Assembly: GCF_014203855.1 (NCBI RefSeq)
Contig: NZ_JACHJV010000001.1
Location: forward strand, 3,534,001 to 3,598,000
DNA from: Kitasatospora kifunensis
GTDB lineage: Bacteria > Actinomycetota > Actinomycetes > Streptomycetales > Streptomycetaceae
Direction: 5' to 3'
DNA: 64,000 nt
Below the pieces are notes generated by a model, which made no database searches, was not told the origin of the DNA, and was given only the letters and a program-made list of their open reading frames with translations. Positions 39,228 to 48,543 of the stretch are shown here, piece after piece. The position numbers and the translations under genes are program-made. Each line of letters opens with the position of its first letter. The stretch's first letter is position 1.

Positions 39228-40250
39228 TCAGGCCGGCCCCGTCGAGGACCTGACGATCAATGACGTCGCCAGCGGCGCCACCGGCGCCACCTCCCGCCCG
39301 TCCAGGCGGGCGGCCAGCGCCGCCACTCCCGCGCGGCCGAGGTCCTCGCCGGGCAGGTCGACGGTGGTCAGGGGCGGGGTGAGCAGGGCCGCGACGGAGA
39401 CGTTGTCGATGCCGACCACCGAGACGTCGGCGGGGATGCGCAGACCGAGGTCGGCAGCGGCCTGGTAGAGGCCGGAGGCGACCACGTCGTCGTCGCAGAC
39501 CACGGCGTGCGGTCGGTCGGGGCGGCTCAGCAGCTCGGTGGCGGCGGCGCGGGCGGCGGACTCACCGTGGTTGAGGGTGACGCCGAGTTCGACGACCTCC
39601 AGACCGTGGGTGGCGGCCTCGAAGGCGGCCTGGCGGACCCGGAAGGTGTGCGCGCTGTGGGTGGAGCGCAGGTGGCCCAGGCGGCGGTGGCCGAGGGCGG
39701 TCAGGTGGGCGACGGCGGCGGCCATGCCGCCCGGGAGGTCGAGTTCGACGGTGGGGGCGCCGCCGGCCGAGGCGGGATCGGCGTCCAGGAAGACGGCCGG
39801 GGTGCCGGGGGGCAGGGTGCCGAGCTGGCTGTCGTCCGGGGAGCAGATCAGCAGGCCGTCGAACCGGCTGGTGGTGGCGGCCTCGGCGAGGGTGGCGGCG
39901 CTCCAGCCGGAGCTGACCACGACGTCCAGGCCGTGCCGCGCGGCCTCCTCGTGCACGCCCGACAGCACCCGGCCGAAGAACGGGCCCTGCAGGTTGGGCA
40001 CCGCGAGCAGGGCCAGGCCGCTGCGTCCCAGTCGCAGCTGACGGCCGGCCGCCTGCGGCCGGTAGCCCAGGCCGCGGGCGGCCGTAAGGACACGCTCGCG
40101 GGTGGCGGCGGAGACCCGGTGACCGGCCTCGGTACCGGAGAAGACCAGCGAGACGGTGGCCTGCGAGACGCCGGCCAGCTGGGCCACGTCCCGCCCGGTG
40201 GGACGGCGGGCGGGCCCGGGCGCGGGCGGTGCCCCGGCGCTGCTCGCCAC
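39228..40250 (-). CDS. LacI-family transcriptional regulator
   Basis: 340 residues. The LacI helix-turn-helix GRDVAQLAGVSQATVSLVFS is at about residues 19-38, followed by a sugar-binding-type effector domain (VVGIDNVSVAALLTPPLTTV). Represses genes until an effector binds. GTG at 40250, 5 nt after the DUF4229 gene. No sugar operon is adjacent, so the targets are unknown. Confidence 0.88.
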   Translation of the reverse strand: MASSAGAPPAPGPARRPTGRDVAQLAGVSQATVSLVFSGTEAGHRVSAATRERVLTAARGLGYRPQAAGRQLRLGRSGLALLAVPNLQGPFFGRVLSGVHEEAARHGLDVVVSSGWSAATLAEAATTSRFDGLLICSPDDSQLGTLPPGTPAVFLDADPASAGGAPTVELDLPGGMAAAVAHLTALGHRRLGHLRSTHSAHTFRVRQAAFEAATHGLEVVELGVTLNHGESAARAAATELLSRPDRPHAVVCDDDVVASGLYQAAADLGLRIPADVSVVGIDNVSVAALLTPPLTTVDLPGEDLGRAGVAALAARLDGREVAPVAPLATSLIVRSSTGPA

Positions 40251-40255
40251 GGTGG

Positions 40256-40615
40256 TCAGGACTGCTGGGCCGGGGCGGCCTCGGACACGCTGATCGCCTG
40301 GGCGCGGGCCGCGTCGTCGGCCGCGTCCTCCTCGGCGTTCTGCTCCGAGATCCGCTGGGAGGCGCGCGAGCGCATGCTGGCGACCTTGGTGACGACCTGC
40401 GCCGACATCTCGTCGCGCTGCTTGCTCAGCACCACGTAGCTGATCGGCGCCGAGATCAGGCCGGCCAGCAGCACCAGGAAGACGAAGCCGGTGGCGCCCA
40501 CCACCGGGATGATCCCGAAGTGGCCGAGCAGTGCGGTGACCAGCAGGCAGGCAAGGAAGATGCTGGCCCGCATGGAGGTGTAGCGGAGCGTGGCGTGGGA
40601 CTTGCTGCTGCTCAC
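40256..40615 (-). CDS. DUF4229 membrane protein
   Basis: 119 residues: LRYTSMRASIFLACLLVTAL begins two membrane helices (about 15-60), then SYVVLSKQRDEMSAQV and a charged, Ala-rich cytoplasmic tail. This is the actinobacterial DUF4229 pattern. Function unknown. Co-directional with the LacI gene. Confidence 0.82.
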   Translation of the reverse strand: MSSSKSHATLRYTSMRASIFLACLLVTALLGHFGIIPVVGATGFVFLVLLAGLISAPISYVVLSKQRDEMSAQVVTKVASMRSRASQRISEQNAEEDAADDAARAQAISVSEAAPAQQS

Positions 40616-40758
40616 GGGTGGCTTCCTTCTCGACGGGCGGTACGGCTGTGGCGGGCCTTCGCGGACACGACTGGGTCTCCCAGTGAAACATGCCGAACGG
40701 ACCGGGCTTCGCCCGCCTCGGCGGTGCGGCCCGGCTGGCCGGTCGGTCTACCCAGCCC

Positions 40759-41295
40759 TCAGCGCAGGTCGAGCCAGAGGGTGACGTCGTCCCGGTCGTC
40801 CCCCGGTGCCACCCGGATCGCGCCCGGCACCCGGCCCACCTCGGTGTAGCCGCAGCGCCCGTAGAACTTCTCCAGCCCCATCCCGCCGCGCGCGGTGAGC
40901 CGCAGCCCGGCCAGGCCCCAGCCGCGCGCCACCCGCTCGGCCTGGGCCATCAGCTCGGCGCCGTAGCCGCGGCCCTGGTGGGCCGGGGCGATCATCACCC
41001 GCTTCAGCAGCCGCCAGTGGTCCATCAGGTCGAGGCGCATGTCCTCGAAGAAGAGCACCCCGGCCAGCGGGCCACCGGGCTCGACCCGGGCGATCAGCAG
41101 GCGGTCGGACCCGGGCTGCTCGGGCCCGCCGACACCGGCGAACTGGTGCTCCGCCGTGGGCCGCACCTGCTCCTCGGTGACCGGCGGCACGAAACCGACC
41201 GCGCCACCCGCGTTGGAGACGTCCGTCCACAGCGTGAGGATCTCGGCACGCAACTCGGCGGTCAGTTCGGGGTCCAGGGCGAAGTGCAGGCTCAT
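40759..41295 (-). CDS. GNAT N-acetyltransferase
   Basis: 178 residues. Acetyl-CoA motif A is RVMIAPAHQGRGYGAELMAQ at about 118-137, followed by GLEKFYGRCGYTEVGRVPGA. Transfers acetyl from acetyl-CoA to an unknown amine. 11 nt from the end of the MFS gene on the same strand; may be co-transcribed with it. Confidence 0.88.
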   Translation of the reverse strand: MSLHFALDPELTAELRAEILTLWTDVSNAGGAVGFVPPVTEEQVRPTAEHQFAGVGGPEQPGSDRLLIARVEPGGPLAGVLFFEDMRLDLMDHWRLLKRVMIAPAHQGRGYGAELMAQAERVARGWGLAGLRLTARGGMGLEKFYGRCGYTEVGRVPGAIRVAPGDDRDDVTLWLDLR

Positions 41296-41306
41296 GGCTC
41301 CGGATG

Positions 41307-42656
41307 CTACTGGGCCGCCGCGACAGGTGACGAAGCCTCCCTGGGGGCGGTCGACGCGTTGGACGGCGCCCGTCGCAGCCCCCGGATCGCCGGCGTGAGC
41401 AGCAGCGCCGCCACCACCGCCACGGTGACCGCGGCGCCGAAGAACAGCACCGCCCGCGCCCCGTAGGCCCCGGCGGCCGGACCGGCCAGCGCGCTGCCGA
41501 GCGGGACCATGCAGACCGAGCCGGCCACCTCATAGGCGTGGATCCGGTTCAGCACCTCGCCCGGCACCTGGGTCTGCACGCTGGTGGCCCACATGACGCC
41601 CCAGAAGGTGTAGCCGGCGCCCGCGACCAGCAGGCAGCCGATCAGCGCGGGCACCGGCAGCGCCAGCGCGATGCCCAGCGGGTAGAGCGGAGCCGCCAGC
41701 ATGGCCAGGCTGCCGGCGGCCAGCGGGCGGCGCGGTTTGAACCGGATCGCGAGCACGCCGCCGACGACCGTGCCCACGCCGTAGGCGGAGTTGAGCAGCC
41801 CGTACACCGCCGAGCCGTGCGCGGGCACCAGCACGCTCGCGGCCAGCGGGACCACCGGGCCGTAGCCGAAGACGCTGAAGAACATCCAGATCAGGATCAC
41901 GCCCCACATCCAGCTGCGGGAGCGGAACTCGCGCCAGCCGACCACCAGGTTGCGCCACAGGCTGTCGCCGGGCGGCGGCGCGGGCACCGGGCCCAGCCGC
42001 AGGGTGAGCAGGCACAGCGCGCTCAACCCGAAGGTGGCGGCGGCGATCACCATCACCCAGCCGGTGGCCGCCGCCCCGACCAGCGCGCCGGCCAGCGCCG
42101 GGCCGGTCAGCGCGGTGACGGCCTCGGCGGTGCGCAGCACGCCGTTGGCGCCCTGCACGTCGCGGGCCACCAGCGGCACGGTGCTGGCCGCGCCCGGCTG
42201 GAACATCGCGCCGGCGGCGCCGGCCACGGCGAGCAGGCCGTAGAGCTGCCAGGTGTGTTGGATGCCGTGGAAGAAGAGCACGGCGAGCAGGATCCGGGTG
42301 GTCAGGTTGGTCAGGTCCGCGCCGATCATCATCCGGCGGGCGGTGAACCGGTCGGCCAGCACGCCGCCGATCAGGATCAGGGTGGCGAACGGGGCCAGCC
42401 ACCAGGCCAGCGCGTAGCCGACGGTGCTGACGGAGTGTCCGGAACCGATCAGGCCGGCCGAGATGGCGACCGGCAGCATCGCGTCCCCGAGCAGGCCCGA
42501 GCTGCGGGCGGTGAAGTAGAGGCGGAAGGAGCGGGACCAGATGGCGGGAGCACCGGCAGCGGTGGGGGGCGTGGGGCCGGTGGGGGCAGTGGGACCGTTC
42601 ACACGGAGCAGAGTGGTGTAGACCACCGGGGAATGCCAGTGGTTTCCGGTCACCAT
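41307..42656 (-). CDS. MFS transporter (EntS/MFS_3-like)
   Basis: About 450 residues. A short polar N-terminus is followed by 12 helices; GGVLADRFTARRMMIGADL is the loop 2-3 motif, typical of MFS_3 exporters such as enterobactin exporter EntS. The start is uncertain between the ATG at 42656 and a GTG at 42602. Probably an efflux pump. A 13-nt palindrome at 42928-42940 lies upstream. Confidence 0.83.
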   Translation of the reverse strand: MVTGNHWHSPVVYTTLLRVNGPTAPTGPTPPTAAGAPAIWSRSFRLYFTARSSGLLGDAMLPVAISAGLIGSGHSVSTVGYALAWWLAPFATLILIGGVLADRFTARRMMIGADLTNLTTRILLAVLFFHGIQHTWQLYGLLAVAGAAGAMFQPGAASTVPLVARDVQGANGVLRTAEAVTALTGPALAGALVGAAATGWVMVIAAATFGLSALCLLTLRLGPVPAPPPGDSLWRNLVVGWREFRSRSWMWGVILIWMFFSVFGYGPVVPLAASVLVPAHGSAVYGLLNSAYGVGTVVGGVLAIRFKPRRPLAAGSLAMLAAPLYPLGIALALPVPALIGCLLVAGAGYTFWGVMWATSVQTQVPGEVLNRIHAYEVAGSVCMVPLGSALAGPAAGAYGARAVLFFGAAVTVAVVAALLLTPAIRGLRRAPSNASTAPREASSPVAAAQ

Positions 42657-43058
42657 GTGGGCCGCTCGCTCCAAGAGGGCCTGTCGGCAGGGGATCGCCG
42701 CACCAGGGGGATCTGCCTCAGAAGGCAACGGCGGCCGCCGGGCACCCCAACCCGGGCGGCCGCCGGTACGGGCCCTGACCCGCACTACGCGCTCCGCACT
42801 CGCCAAGGCACCGGCAGCCGACCCGGCCCGCAGGCCCGATCCCCCTGGCTGTCCAGCCCTTGGCGTCCCCTCGCGACGGAGAGCTCACCCAAGGGTGATC
42901 AGCTGGATACGTCACGTCAATGGTTTGTCGGAAATTCCGAAGGGTTGCGTTCGCTTTCGGCCTGCTGAGCAGCGGATTCCGGCCGCCGCCCACCCGGCCA
43001 CCGGCGTCAAGAAGCCGGAACCCCAAGAACCGGAACCCGCCAAGAAGCCGACGGCTCG
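42657..43058. other. Gap upstream of the MFS gene
   Basis: About 400 nt. It includes a perfect palindrome (42928-42940) and a short direct-repeat patch with AAGAAnCCGGAACCC units around 43008-43040. Otherwise nothing recognisable. Confidence 0.5.
42928..42940. promoter_or_regulatory. Perfect palindrome, possible operator
   Basis: TCGGAA-A-TTCCGA, in a locally AT-richer patch upstream of the MFS gene. Regulator unknown. Confidence 0.4.
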
Positions 43059-43496
43059 TCAGGCCGTCAGCATCCCGTGCTCGCGGGCTGACCCGCCGTC
43101 GGCCAGCGGGGCCCGGTCCAGCTCGCACCAGACCAGCTTGCCCGACCCCTGCGGATACCAGCCCCAGCGTGCGCAGAGCAGTTCGACCAGCTCCAGGCCC
43201 CGCCCGTTGGTGGCCGAGGCAGCCGCGTGCCGGGGGGCGGGCGCGGTGCCGCTGGCGTCGGCCACCTCCACCCGCAGCGGTGCCGCCGGGTCGGGCGGCC
43301 AGCTCAACCGCAGCGCGGCGGGGCGCCCGGTGTGCACCACCGCGTTGGTCACCAGTTCGGAGACCACCAGCACCAGGGTCTCGGCGAACGGCGCCCCGGG
43401 GTCCGCCCCGAAGGCGAGCACCTGGGCGCGGACCCATCGGCGGGCCCGGCCGACCTCCACGGGGTCGGCGGCCACCGCGAGCTGTACCTGAAGCAC
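43059..43496 (-). CDS. RsbW-like anti-sigma/ATP-binding protein (HATPase_c_2)
   Basis: About 145 residues. GHKL ATPase motifs: N box ELVTNAVVHT, G1 VEVADASG and G2 NGRGLELVE. Streptomycetes have many such single-domain kinases that bind sigma factors or anti-sigma antagonists. The GTG at 43496 has GGAG 8 nt upstream; an in-frame GTG at 43529 lacks a ribosome site. Faces away from the sigma gene, so a link to it is not implied. Confidence 0.85.
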   Translation of the reverse strand: MLQVQLAVAADPVEVGRARRWVRAQVLAFGADPGAPFAETLVLVVSELVTNAVVHTGRPAALRLSWPPDPAAPLRVEVADASGTAPAPRHAAASATNGRGLELVELLCARWGWYPQGSGKLVWCELDRAPLADGGSAREHGMLTA

Positions 43497-43745
43497 CTGC
43501 ACCGCTCCACCACCTGCATGACGAGCCACCGGTAGGACTGTCCGGACGTCGGCGGCCTGGACCGACCGGCGTGACGAAACCTACCGCTCCATCCCCTGTG
43601 ACCAGCGGCGGCCACGCGGCGAAACCACCCGTGCGACATATGTCCAACGGCCCTCGAACAGCTCCGCCCAGCTCTTGTGACAGCCCACATCGTCGGATAG
43701 CCCTGCTCTTCGGATAAAAGGCCTCCGCTCACCGGCCCCCGCCAC

Positions 43746-43758
43746 TACCGTGGTGCCC
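43746..43758 (+). promoter_or_regulatory. Candidate leaderless promoter of the sigma gene
   Basis: TACCGT (43746-43751) fits TANNNT and ends 7 nt before the ATG at 43759. There is no Shine-Dalgarno sequence. Confidence 0.45.
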
Positions 43759-44256
43759 ATGACCGCCCTCGACTGGGACCAGCAGATGCGGTCGCGGTTG
43801 GCCCGCGGCGAGGAGAGCGCGCTCGGTGAGCTCTACGACCAGCTGTCACCCCTGGTGCACGGCCTGGCCGGCCGGATCCTGGGCGACGAGCAGGCCGCGG
43901 CCCAGCTCACCCGCGAGGTCTTCGGCCATCTCTGGGAGCACCCGCAGGAGTTCGACCCCGAGCTGCGCTCGCTGCGCTCCTGGATCGGCGAACTCACCCA
44001 GCAGCGCGCCGTGGAGCGGCTGCGCCGGGCCGAGCTGGGCGCCGAGGAGATCCACGACCGGGCCGTCGCGGCCCAGGTGCAGTACGTGGTGGCCGCGCTG
44101 CCGCCGCCCCTGCGCGAGACCCTGGAAACCACCTGGCTGGACGGCCGGACCTACCAGGAGACCGCCCGTCGGCTCGGCATCAGCGAGCAGGCCGCCAAGC
44201 AGCGCCTCCGCCTGGGTCTGCAACTGCTCGCTTCTGAACTGGAGTTCGGGTCATGA
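43759..44256 (+). CDS. RNA polymerase sigma-70 family (ECF-type) factor
   Basis: 165 residues. Region 2 at about 5-75 (GELYDQLSPLVHGLAGRIL) and region 4 with the helix-turn-helix GRTYQETARRLGISEQAAKQ near the C-terminus. The linker region VAALPPPLRETLETTWLDG precedes it. Redirects RNA polymerase to a small regulon. The next gene encodes a zinc anti-sigma protein, its likely partner. Confidence 0.9.
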   Translation: MTALDWDQQMRSRLARGEESALGELYDQLSPLVHGLAGRILGDEQAAAQLTREVFGHLWEHPQEFDPELRSLRSWIGELTQQRAVERLRRAELGAEEIHDRAVAAQVQYVVAALPPPLRETLETTWLDGRTYQETARRLGISEQAAKQRLRLGLQLLASELEFGS

Positions 44257-44301
44257 CGAGACCGCCTTGTGGACCGGGGCGGCTGTGACGGGGGATCGGC
44301 T

Positions 44302-45507
44302 GTGACGGGAGTTCGGGCCGTGCTGACGGAGCAGGAACACGAGGCGCTGCGGGGCCTCCTCGGCGCCTGGGCGCTGCGCGCCTGCCTGCCCGAGGAGGGC
44401 GCTGCGCTGGAGCGGCACTTCGCGAGCTGCCCGGACTGCGCCGAAGAGGGTGAACGCCTGCGCCGGGCCGCCGCCCGGCTGAACACCGACGACCCGCTGG
44501 ACCAGCCGGACGGGCTGCGCCAGCAGGTGCTCGACTTCTGCCTGACCCGCCGCGCCGCCGACCTCCCGGTGGCCGCCTGGGCCGCCCCGTACGCGGCGGA
44601 GGCCGCCAAGTTGGACGCGCTGCTGCGCGACCTCGGTCCCACCGAGTGGCAGGAGATGGCCGAACTGCCCTGGCACGGCGGGGTACTCAGACGCCGTCCG
44701 GTCGACGTGCTGTGCCACCTGACCGCCGTGGACGGGCTGCTCGCCCAGGCGCTGGGCCTGCCGGACCCGGTGGCACCCGTGGAGGGCCGGGTGCCGGTGC
44801 AGGGTCGGGTGCCGGGGCGGAGCGGCGCACGCGCCGAGCGCGCCGATCCGTTCCACGCCCTGCTGGACCGCTCCGACCGGCTGTCCCGGATGCACGCCAA
44901 CGCCTCACCGCAGACGGTGCGCTCGCTCTGGCGGGCACAGAGCCGGGCGATGCTGCGCGGCGCCGAGCCGGCGGCCGCCGACAAGTGCGTGGACTACGGC
45001 TTCGCCACCATCCCGGTCCGCGACGCCTTCCTCGACCGGGCCTTCGAGACCTGGATCCACGGCGAGGACGTGGCCCGCGCGGTCGACTACCCCTACGCCG
45101 TCCCGGCGCCGCCGCACCTGCGGCAGCTGGTCGACCTGGCCGCCCGGATGCTGCCGGCCGCACTCGCCGGGCAGCGGCAGGCCGCCTACGCGGCCACCGC
45201 GCCCACCGGCGGCTCGGCGCGCACGGTGCGGCTGGTGATCGAGGGACCGGCCAACGGCCAGTGGCTGATCCCGCTGGACGGACCGCCGCGGGACGAGGCG
45301 TCCGGCGAGCCGGGCACTGCCAGTGATCTTGTGGCCGAAAATCTGGCAGCCGAAAATCCGGTGGCCGAACTGGTGATAGACGGTGTGGAGTTCTGCCAGC
45401 TCGCGGCCGCGCACCGGGATCCGGACCGCCTCCCGGTCGGCGAGTACGGCGACCGGGCGGCGATCCGCGAGGTGCTGACGGCGGTGCCGCTGCTCTCCCG
45501 TCCCTAG
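44302..45507 (+). CDS. Zinc anti-sigma factor fused to maleylpyruvate-isomerase/DinB-like domain
   Basis: 401 residues from the GTG at 44302 (GGGGGA 6 nt upstream; a GTG at 44320 is also possible). The N-terminus has the zinc anti-sigma motif with H39, C43 and C46 (LERHFASCPDC). From about residue 90 a mycothiol-dependent maleylpyruvate isomerase-type (DinB-like) domain follows, with LCHLTAVDGLLAQALG, a DALLDR-like helix and ETWIHGEDVARAVDYP, which carries the metal-ligand HxxD pattern. It probably inhibits the upstream sigma factor and responds to thiol or redox signals; the latter is inferred from the fusion. Confidence 0.8.
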   Translation: MTGVRAVLTEQEHEALRGLLGAWALRACLPEEGAALERHFASCPDCAEEGERLRRAAARLNTDDPLDQPDGLRQQVLDFCLTRRAADLPVAAWAAPYAAEAAKLDALLRDLGPTEWQEMAELPWHGGVLRRRPVDVLCHLTAVDGLLAQALGLPDPVAPVEGRVPVQGRVPGRSGARAERADPFHALLDRSDRLSRMHANASPQTVRSLWRAQSRAMLRGAEPAAADKCVDYGFATIPVRDAFLDRAFETWIHGEDVARAVDYPYAVPAPPHLRQLVDLAARMLPAALAGQRQAAYAATAPTGGSARTVRLVIEGPANGQWLIPLDGPPRDEASGEPGTASDLVAENLAAENPVAELVIDGVEFCQLAAAHRDPDRLPVGEYGDRAAIREVLTAVPLLSRP

Positions 45508-45516
45508 AAGCGTGTC

Positions 45517-46398
45517 CTAGGCGAAGACCACGGTCCGGGTGCCGTTCAGCAGCACCCGGTGCTCGCTGTGCCACTTGACCGCGCGGGCCAGCGCCTGGCA
45601 CTCCACGTCCCGGCCGAGCGCGACCAGTTGGTCCGGCGTCACGTCGTGCTGCACCCGGGCCACCTCCTGTTCGATGATCGGGCCCTCGTCCAGGTCGGCC
45701 GTCACGTAGTGGGCCGTCGCGCCGATCAGCTTCACGCCCCGGGCGTGCGCCTGGTGGTAGGGCTTGGCGCCCTTGAAGCTCGGCAGGAAGGAGTGGTGGA
45801 TGTTGATCACCCGGCCGCTGAGCGCCTTGCACAGGTCGTCCGAGAGCACCTGCATGTAGCGGGCCAGCACCACCAGGTCGACCCGCTCCGCCTCGACCAG
45901 CTCGAGCAACTGCCGCTCGGCCTGCGCCTTGGTCTCCCGGGTCACCGGGATGTGCACGAAGGGCACGCCGTGCGAGGCGGTCAGCTCGGCGAAGTCGGTG
46001 TGGTTGGAGACCACCGCGACGATCTCGATCGGCAGCGCGCCGATCGAGGTGCGGAAGAGCAGGTCGTTCAGGCAGTGGCCGAACTTGCTGACCATCAGCA
46101 CCACGCGCATCTTCTCGGTGGCCGGGTGGATCTCCCACTCCATGCCGAACGAGTCGCCGATCGCGGCGAAGCTGGCCCGCAGCCCCGCCACGGTCACCGG
46201 GCGCTCGGCGGAGAAGTGCACCCGCATGAAGAACAGCCCGCTGTCGGTGTCCCGGTCGCCGAACTGCTGGCTGTCGATGATGTTGCAGCCGGTCATGAAC
46301 AGGTAGCTGGAGACCGCGTGCACGATCCCCTGCTTGTCCGGGCAGGACAGGGTCAGCACGTACTGGGTCGGTTCGGTCGCGGTCTGCTGCTGCTCCAC
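45517..46398 (-). CDS. purU: Formyltetrahydrofolate deformylase
   Basis: 293 residues. N-terminal ACT domain (YVLTLSCPDKQGIVHAVSSY) followed by a formyltransferase-fold domain. Catalytic residues visible: Asn/His in GRVINIHHSFLPSFKG and Asp in HYVTADLDEGPIIEQ. Hydrolyses 10-formyl-THF to formate and THF, balancing one-carbon units. Start by GTG at 46398, with AAGGA rather close; an upstream ATG at 46431 is the alternative. Confidence 0.93.
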   Translation of the reverse strand: MEQQQTATEPTQYVLTLSCPDKQGIVHAVSSYLFMTGCNIIDSQQFGDRDTDSGLFFMRVHFSAERPVTVAGLRASFAAIGDSFGMEWEIHPATEKMRVVLMVSKFGHCLNDLLFRTSIGALPIEIVAVVSNHTDFAELTASHGVPFVHIPVTRETKAQAERQLLELVEAERVDLVVLARYMQVLSDDLCKALSGRVINIHHSFLPSFKGAKPYHQAHARGVKLIGATAHYVTADLDEGPIIEQEVARVQHDVTPDQLVALGRDVECQALARAVKWHSEHRVLLNGTRTVVFA

Positions 46399-46490
46399 TG
46401 GTCCTTCACTGATCCTTTGACATCGTGACATCGCCCGGCTCTGAATCCGACAAGCCTGAATCCGACAAGGGTGGCACAACCGGGCGCCGG

Positions 46491-46928
46491 TCAGCTGATA
46501 CGGGTGAGGATCCTCAGTACTTCGAGCGAACGCGGCGGCATCGCCGGATCCTCACCGTCGTTGACCGCGAGGAGTTCGTGCGCGGCGCGGGCGGCCGCGA
46601 CCGCCTCCGGCCAGTCGGCGTGACCGAGGTAGGCGGCAGCCGGGGCGTCGGCGCCCACCTCGTGCAGGATGCGCAGCACCCGCAGCACCGCCGCGTCCAC
46701 CAGGGCCGCCTCGGCGGCGTCCCGCACCACGGTTCCTATGTACTTCTCGGCGGACCAGCGGTCCAGCCAGCTGTCCTCGACCAGGCGGTAGACGGCGTCG
46801 GTCACATCGCCGTAGCCGGGGCGGCCACCGGCCCAGTACTCCTGCTGGAAGGCGGGGTCGGCGAGCATGTGCAGGGCGGAACGCAACCGGGCGCGCCAGC
46901 GCCACCAAGGCAGATCGTTGAGCGGCAT
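46491..46928 (-). CDS. SCO4402-family protein
   Basis: 145 residues from the ATG at 46928 (in-frame ATGs at 46937 and 47009 possible). Begins MPLNDLPWWRWRARLRSALH and contains EYWAGGRPGYGDVTDAVYRL and DRWSAEKYIGTVVRDAAEAA, as in the conserved streptomycete SCO4402 family, which sits next to purU there too. Mostly helical, soluble; no biochemical function known. Confidence 0.7.
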   Translation of the reverse strand: MPLNDLPWWRWRARLRSALHMLADPAFQQEYWAGGRPGYGDVTDAVYRLVEDSWLDRWSAEKYIGTVVRDAAEAALVDAAVLRVLRILHEVGADAPAAAYLGHADWPEAVAAARAAHELLAVNDGEDPAMPPRSLEVLRILTRIS

Positions 46929-47208
46929 GCCGCCCATCGTGCTGGAGCGGCGGCCCGTACGAGAAGGGTTTCGCGGAGAGCCGTCCGAAGATTCTGTGCT
47001 GAGCGCCATGGCAGAAGATCGTACGTTCCCAATCCAGCCACGCTCTACACGCGTCCACACTCTTCGTTCATCGCGGGTTTCCGCAGTGTTCCAGTGCTGG
47101 CTCTCTCCTGGAGTGAACCCGCGTCAAGGCTGTCCGGAACCGGATTCACAACCGCACGACAAAGATCAACACCGCGTTCACAGCCGCATTACAGGGGGGA
47201 CCGTCCAG

Positions 47209-48519
47209 ATGAGCACCGACGCACCCAGGCAGTCGGTGACCAGGCGCCGCCGCACCGCCGGTGCGGCCGCCGCGGCCGCCTTACTCCCCCTGCTGCTCAG
47301 CACCACCGCCTGCGGGGGCTCGGCGGGCGCCGCCGGCGACAAGACCGAGCTGACGGTGATGACCTGGGCCCCCGCCAACACCGGCTCGGCCGACCGCCCC
47401 GGCATGACCGCGCTGGCCACCGCGATCGGCGACTCGGTCAACGCCCAGGGCGGCGTGGCCGGACACCAGCTGCGGGTGCTCACCTGCAACGAGCACAACA
47501 CCGCGCAGGGCGCCGCCACCTGCGCCAAGCAGGCCGTGACGGCCGGTGCGGTCGCGGTGATCGGCTCCTACAGCCAGTACGGCGACGCCTTCATGCCGCA
47601 GCTGGAGACCAGCGGCATCCCGTACATCGGCGGCTACGGGCTCTCCGGCCCCGAGTTCACCAGCCCGGTCTCCTACCCGGTGGCCGGCGGCACCCCCGCG
47701 CTGATCGCCGGCAGCGGCCTGCAACTGGTCGCGGCCGGCTGCCGCACGGTGGCGCTGATCCGCCCTGACACCCCGGCCGGCGACACCCTGGTCGGCGCGC
47801 TGGGCGCGGCCCTGACGCCGAACAACGTGGCGCTCACCGACATCCGGGCCAACGAGACCTCCAGCGACTTCGCCGCGCAGGCCCGGCAGGCGATCGGCAC
47901 CGACCAGCCCGGCAACTGCATCACCGCCGCGCTCAGCGCCGTGCCCACCCTCAACCTGCTCGACTCGCTGCGCCGCCAGCCGCACCAGAACACCAAGCTC
48001 GCCTCGGTGATCGGCAGCTTCCAGCAGTCCGTGGTGGATTCCACCGGCGGCGACTCGGGCCCGCTCGACGGCGCCTACGCGACCGGCTGGTACCCGCCCG
48101 AGTCCTCGAACGTCTGGGACCCGCTGCGCGCGGTGATCCGCACCAGGGCCGCCACCGAACTCACCAGCATCGACGACTCCGACCCCGGGGTCGAGACCAC
48201 CTGGGTCGCCTACCAGGTCTTCGAGCAGGCCGTGCAGCGCCTGAGCGGCCAGCCGGTGACGGCGAAGGCGCTGCGCGGCGTGCTGGAGAGCGGCCAGCCG
48301 ATCAGCACCGGCGGCGCCACCCCGCCGCTCAGCTGGGCGTTGACCAACATGCTGGCCAGCGCCAACACCCCGCGACTGGTGAACACCTCGGTCACCTTCC
48401 AACAGGTCCAGGGCGGAAAGCTGGTGGCGCAGCAGCCGGGTTTCGTGGACGTGCGCTGGGTGCTCACCGGCGGCAGGCCCCCGAGCGGCCCGGGCACCCC
48501 CTCCCCGGCCGCCTCCTGA
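47209..48519 (+). CDS. Branched-chain amino acid-type substrate-binding lipoprotein
   Basis: 436 residues. A twin-Arg-like basic start, hydrophobic core and Cys at 35 (LSTTACGGS; the -3 residue is Thr, so the lipobox is atypical) precede a type 1 periplasmic-binding domain. Motifs: GQ-like VNAQGGVAGHQLRVLTC and AVIGSYSQYGDAFMPQLETSG. It probably captures a solute outside the membrane; no permease or ATPase gene is adjacent. ATG at 47209 with GGGGGA upstream. Confidence 0.82.
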   Translation: MSTDAPRQSVTRRRRTAGAAAAAALLPLLLSTTACGGSAGAAGDKTELTVMTWAPANTGSADRPGMTALATAIGDSVNAQGGVAGHQLRVLTCNEHNTAQGAATCAKQAVTAGAVAVIGSYSQYGDAFMPQLETSGIPYIGGYGLSGPEFTSPVSYPVAGGTPALIAGSGLQLVAAGCRTVALIRPDTPAGDTLVGALGAALTPNNVALTDIRANETSSDFAAQARQAIGTDQPGNCITAALSAVPTLNLLDSLRRQPHQNTKLASVIGSFQQSVVDSTGGDSGPLDGAYATGWYPPESSNVWDPLRAVIRTRAATELTSIDDSDPGVETTWVAYQVFEQAVQRLSGQPVTAKALRGVLESGQPISTGGATPPLSWALTNMLASANTPRLVNTSVTFQQVQGGKLVAQQPGFVDVRWVLTGGRPPSGPGTPSPAAS

Positions 48520-48543
48520 TACCGGCCGCCTGCTGAACAGCGG

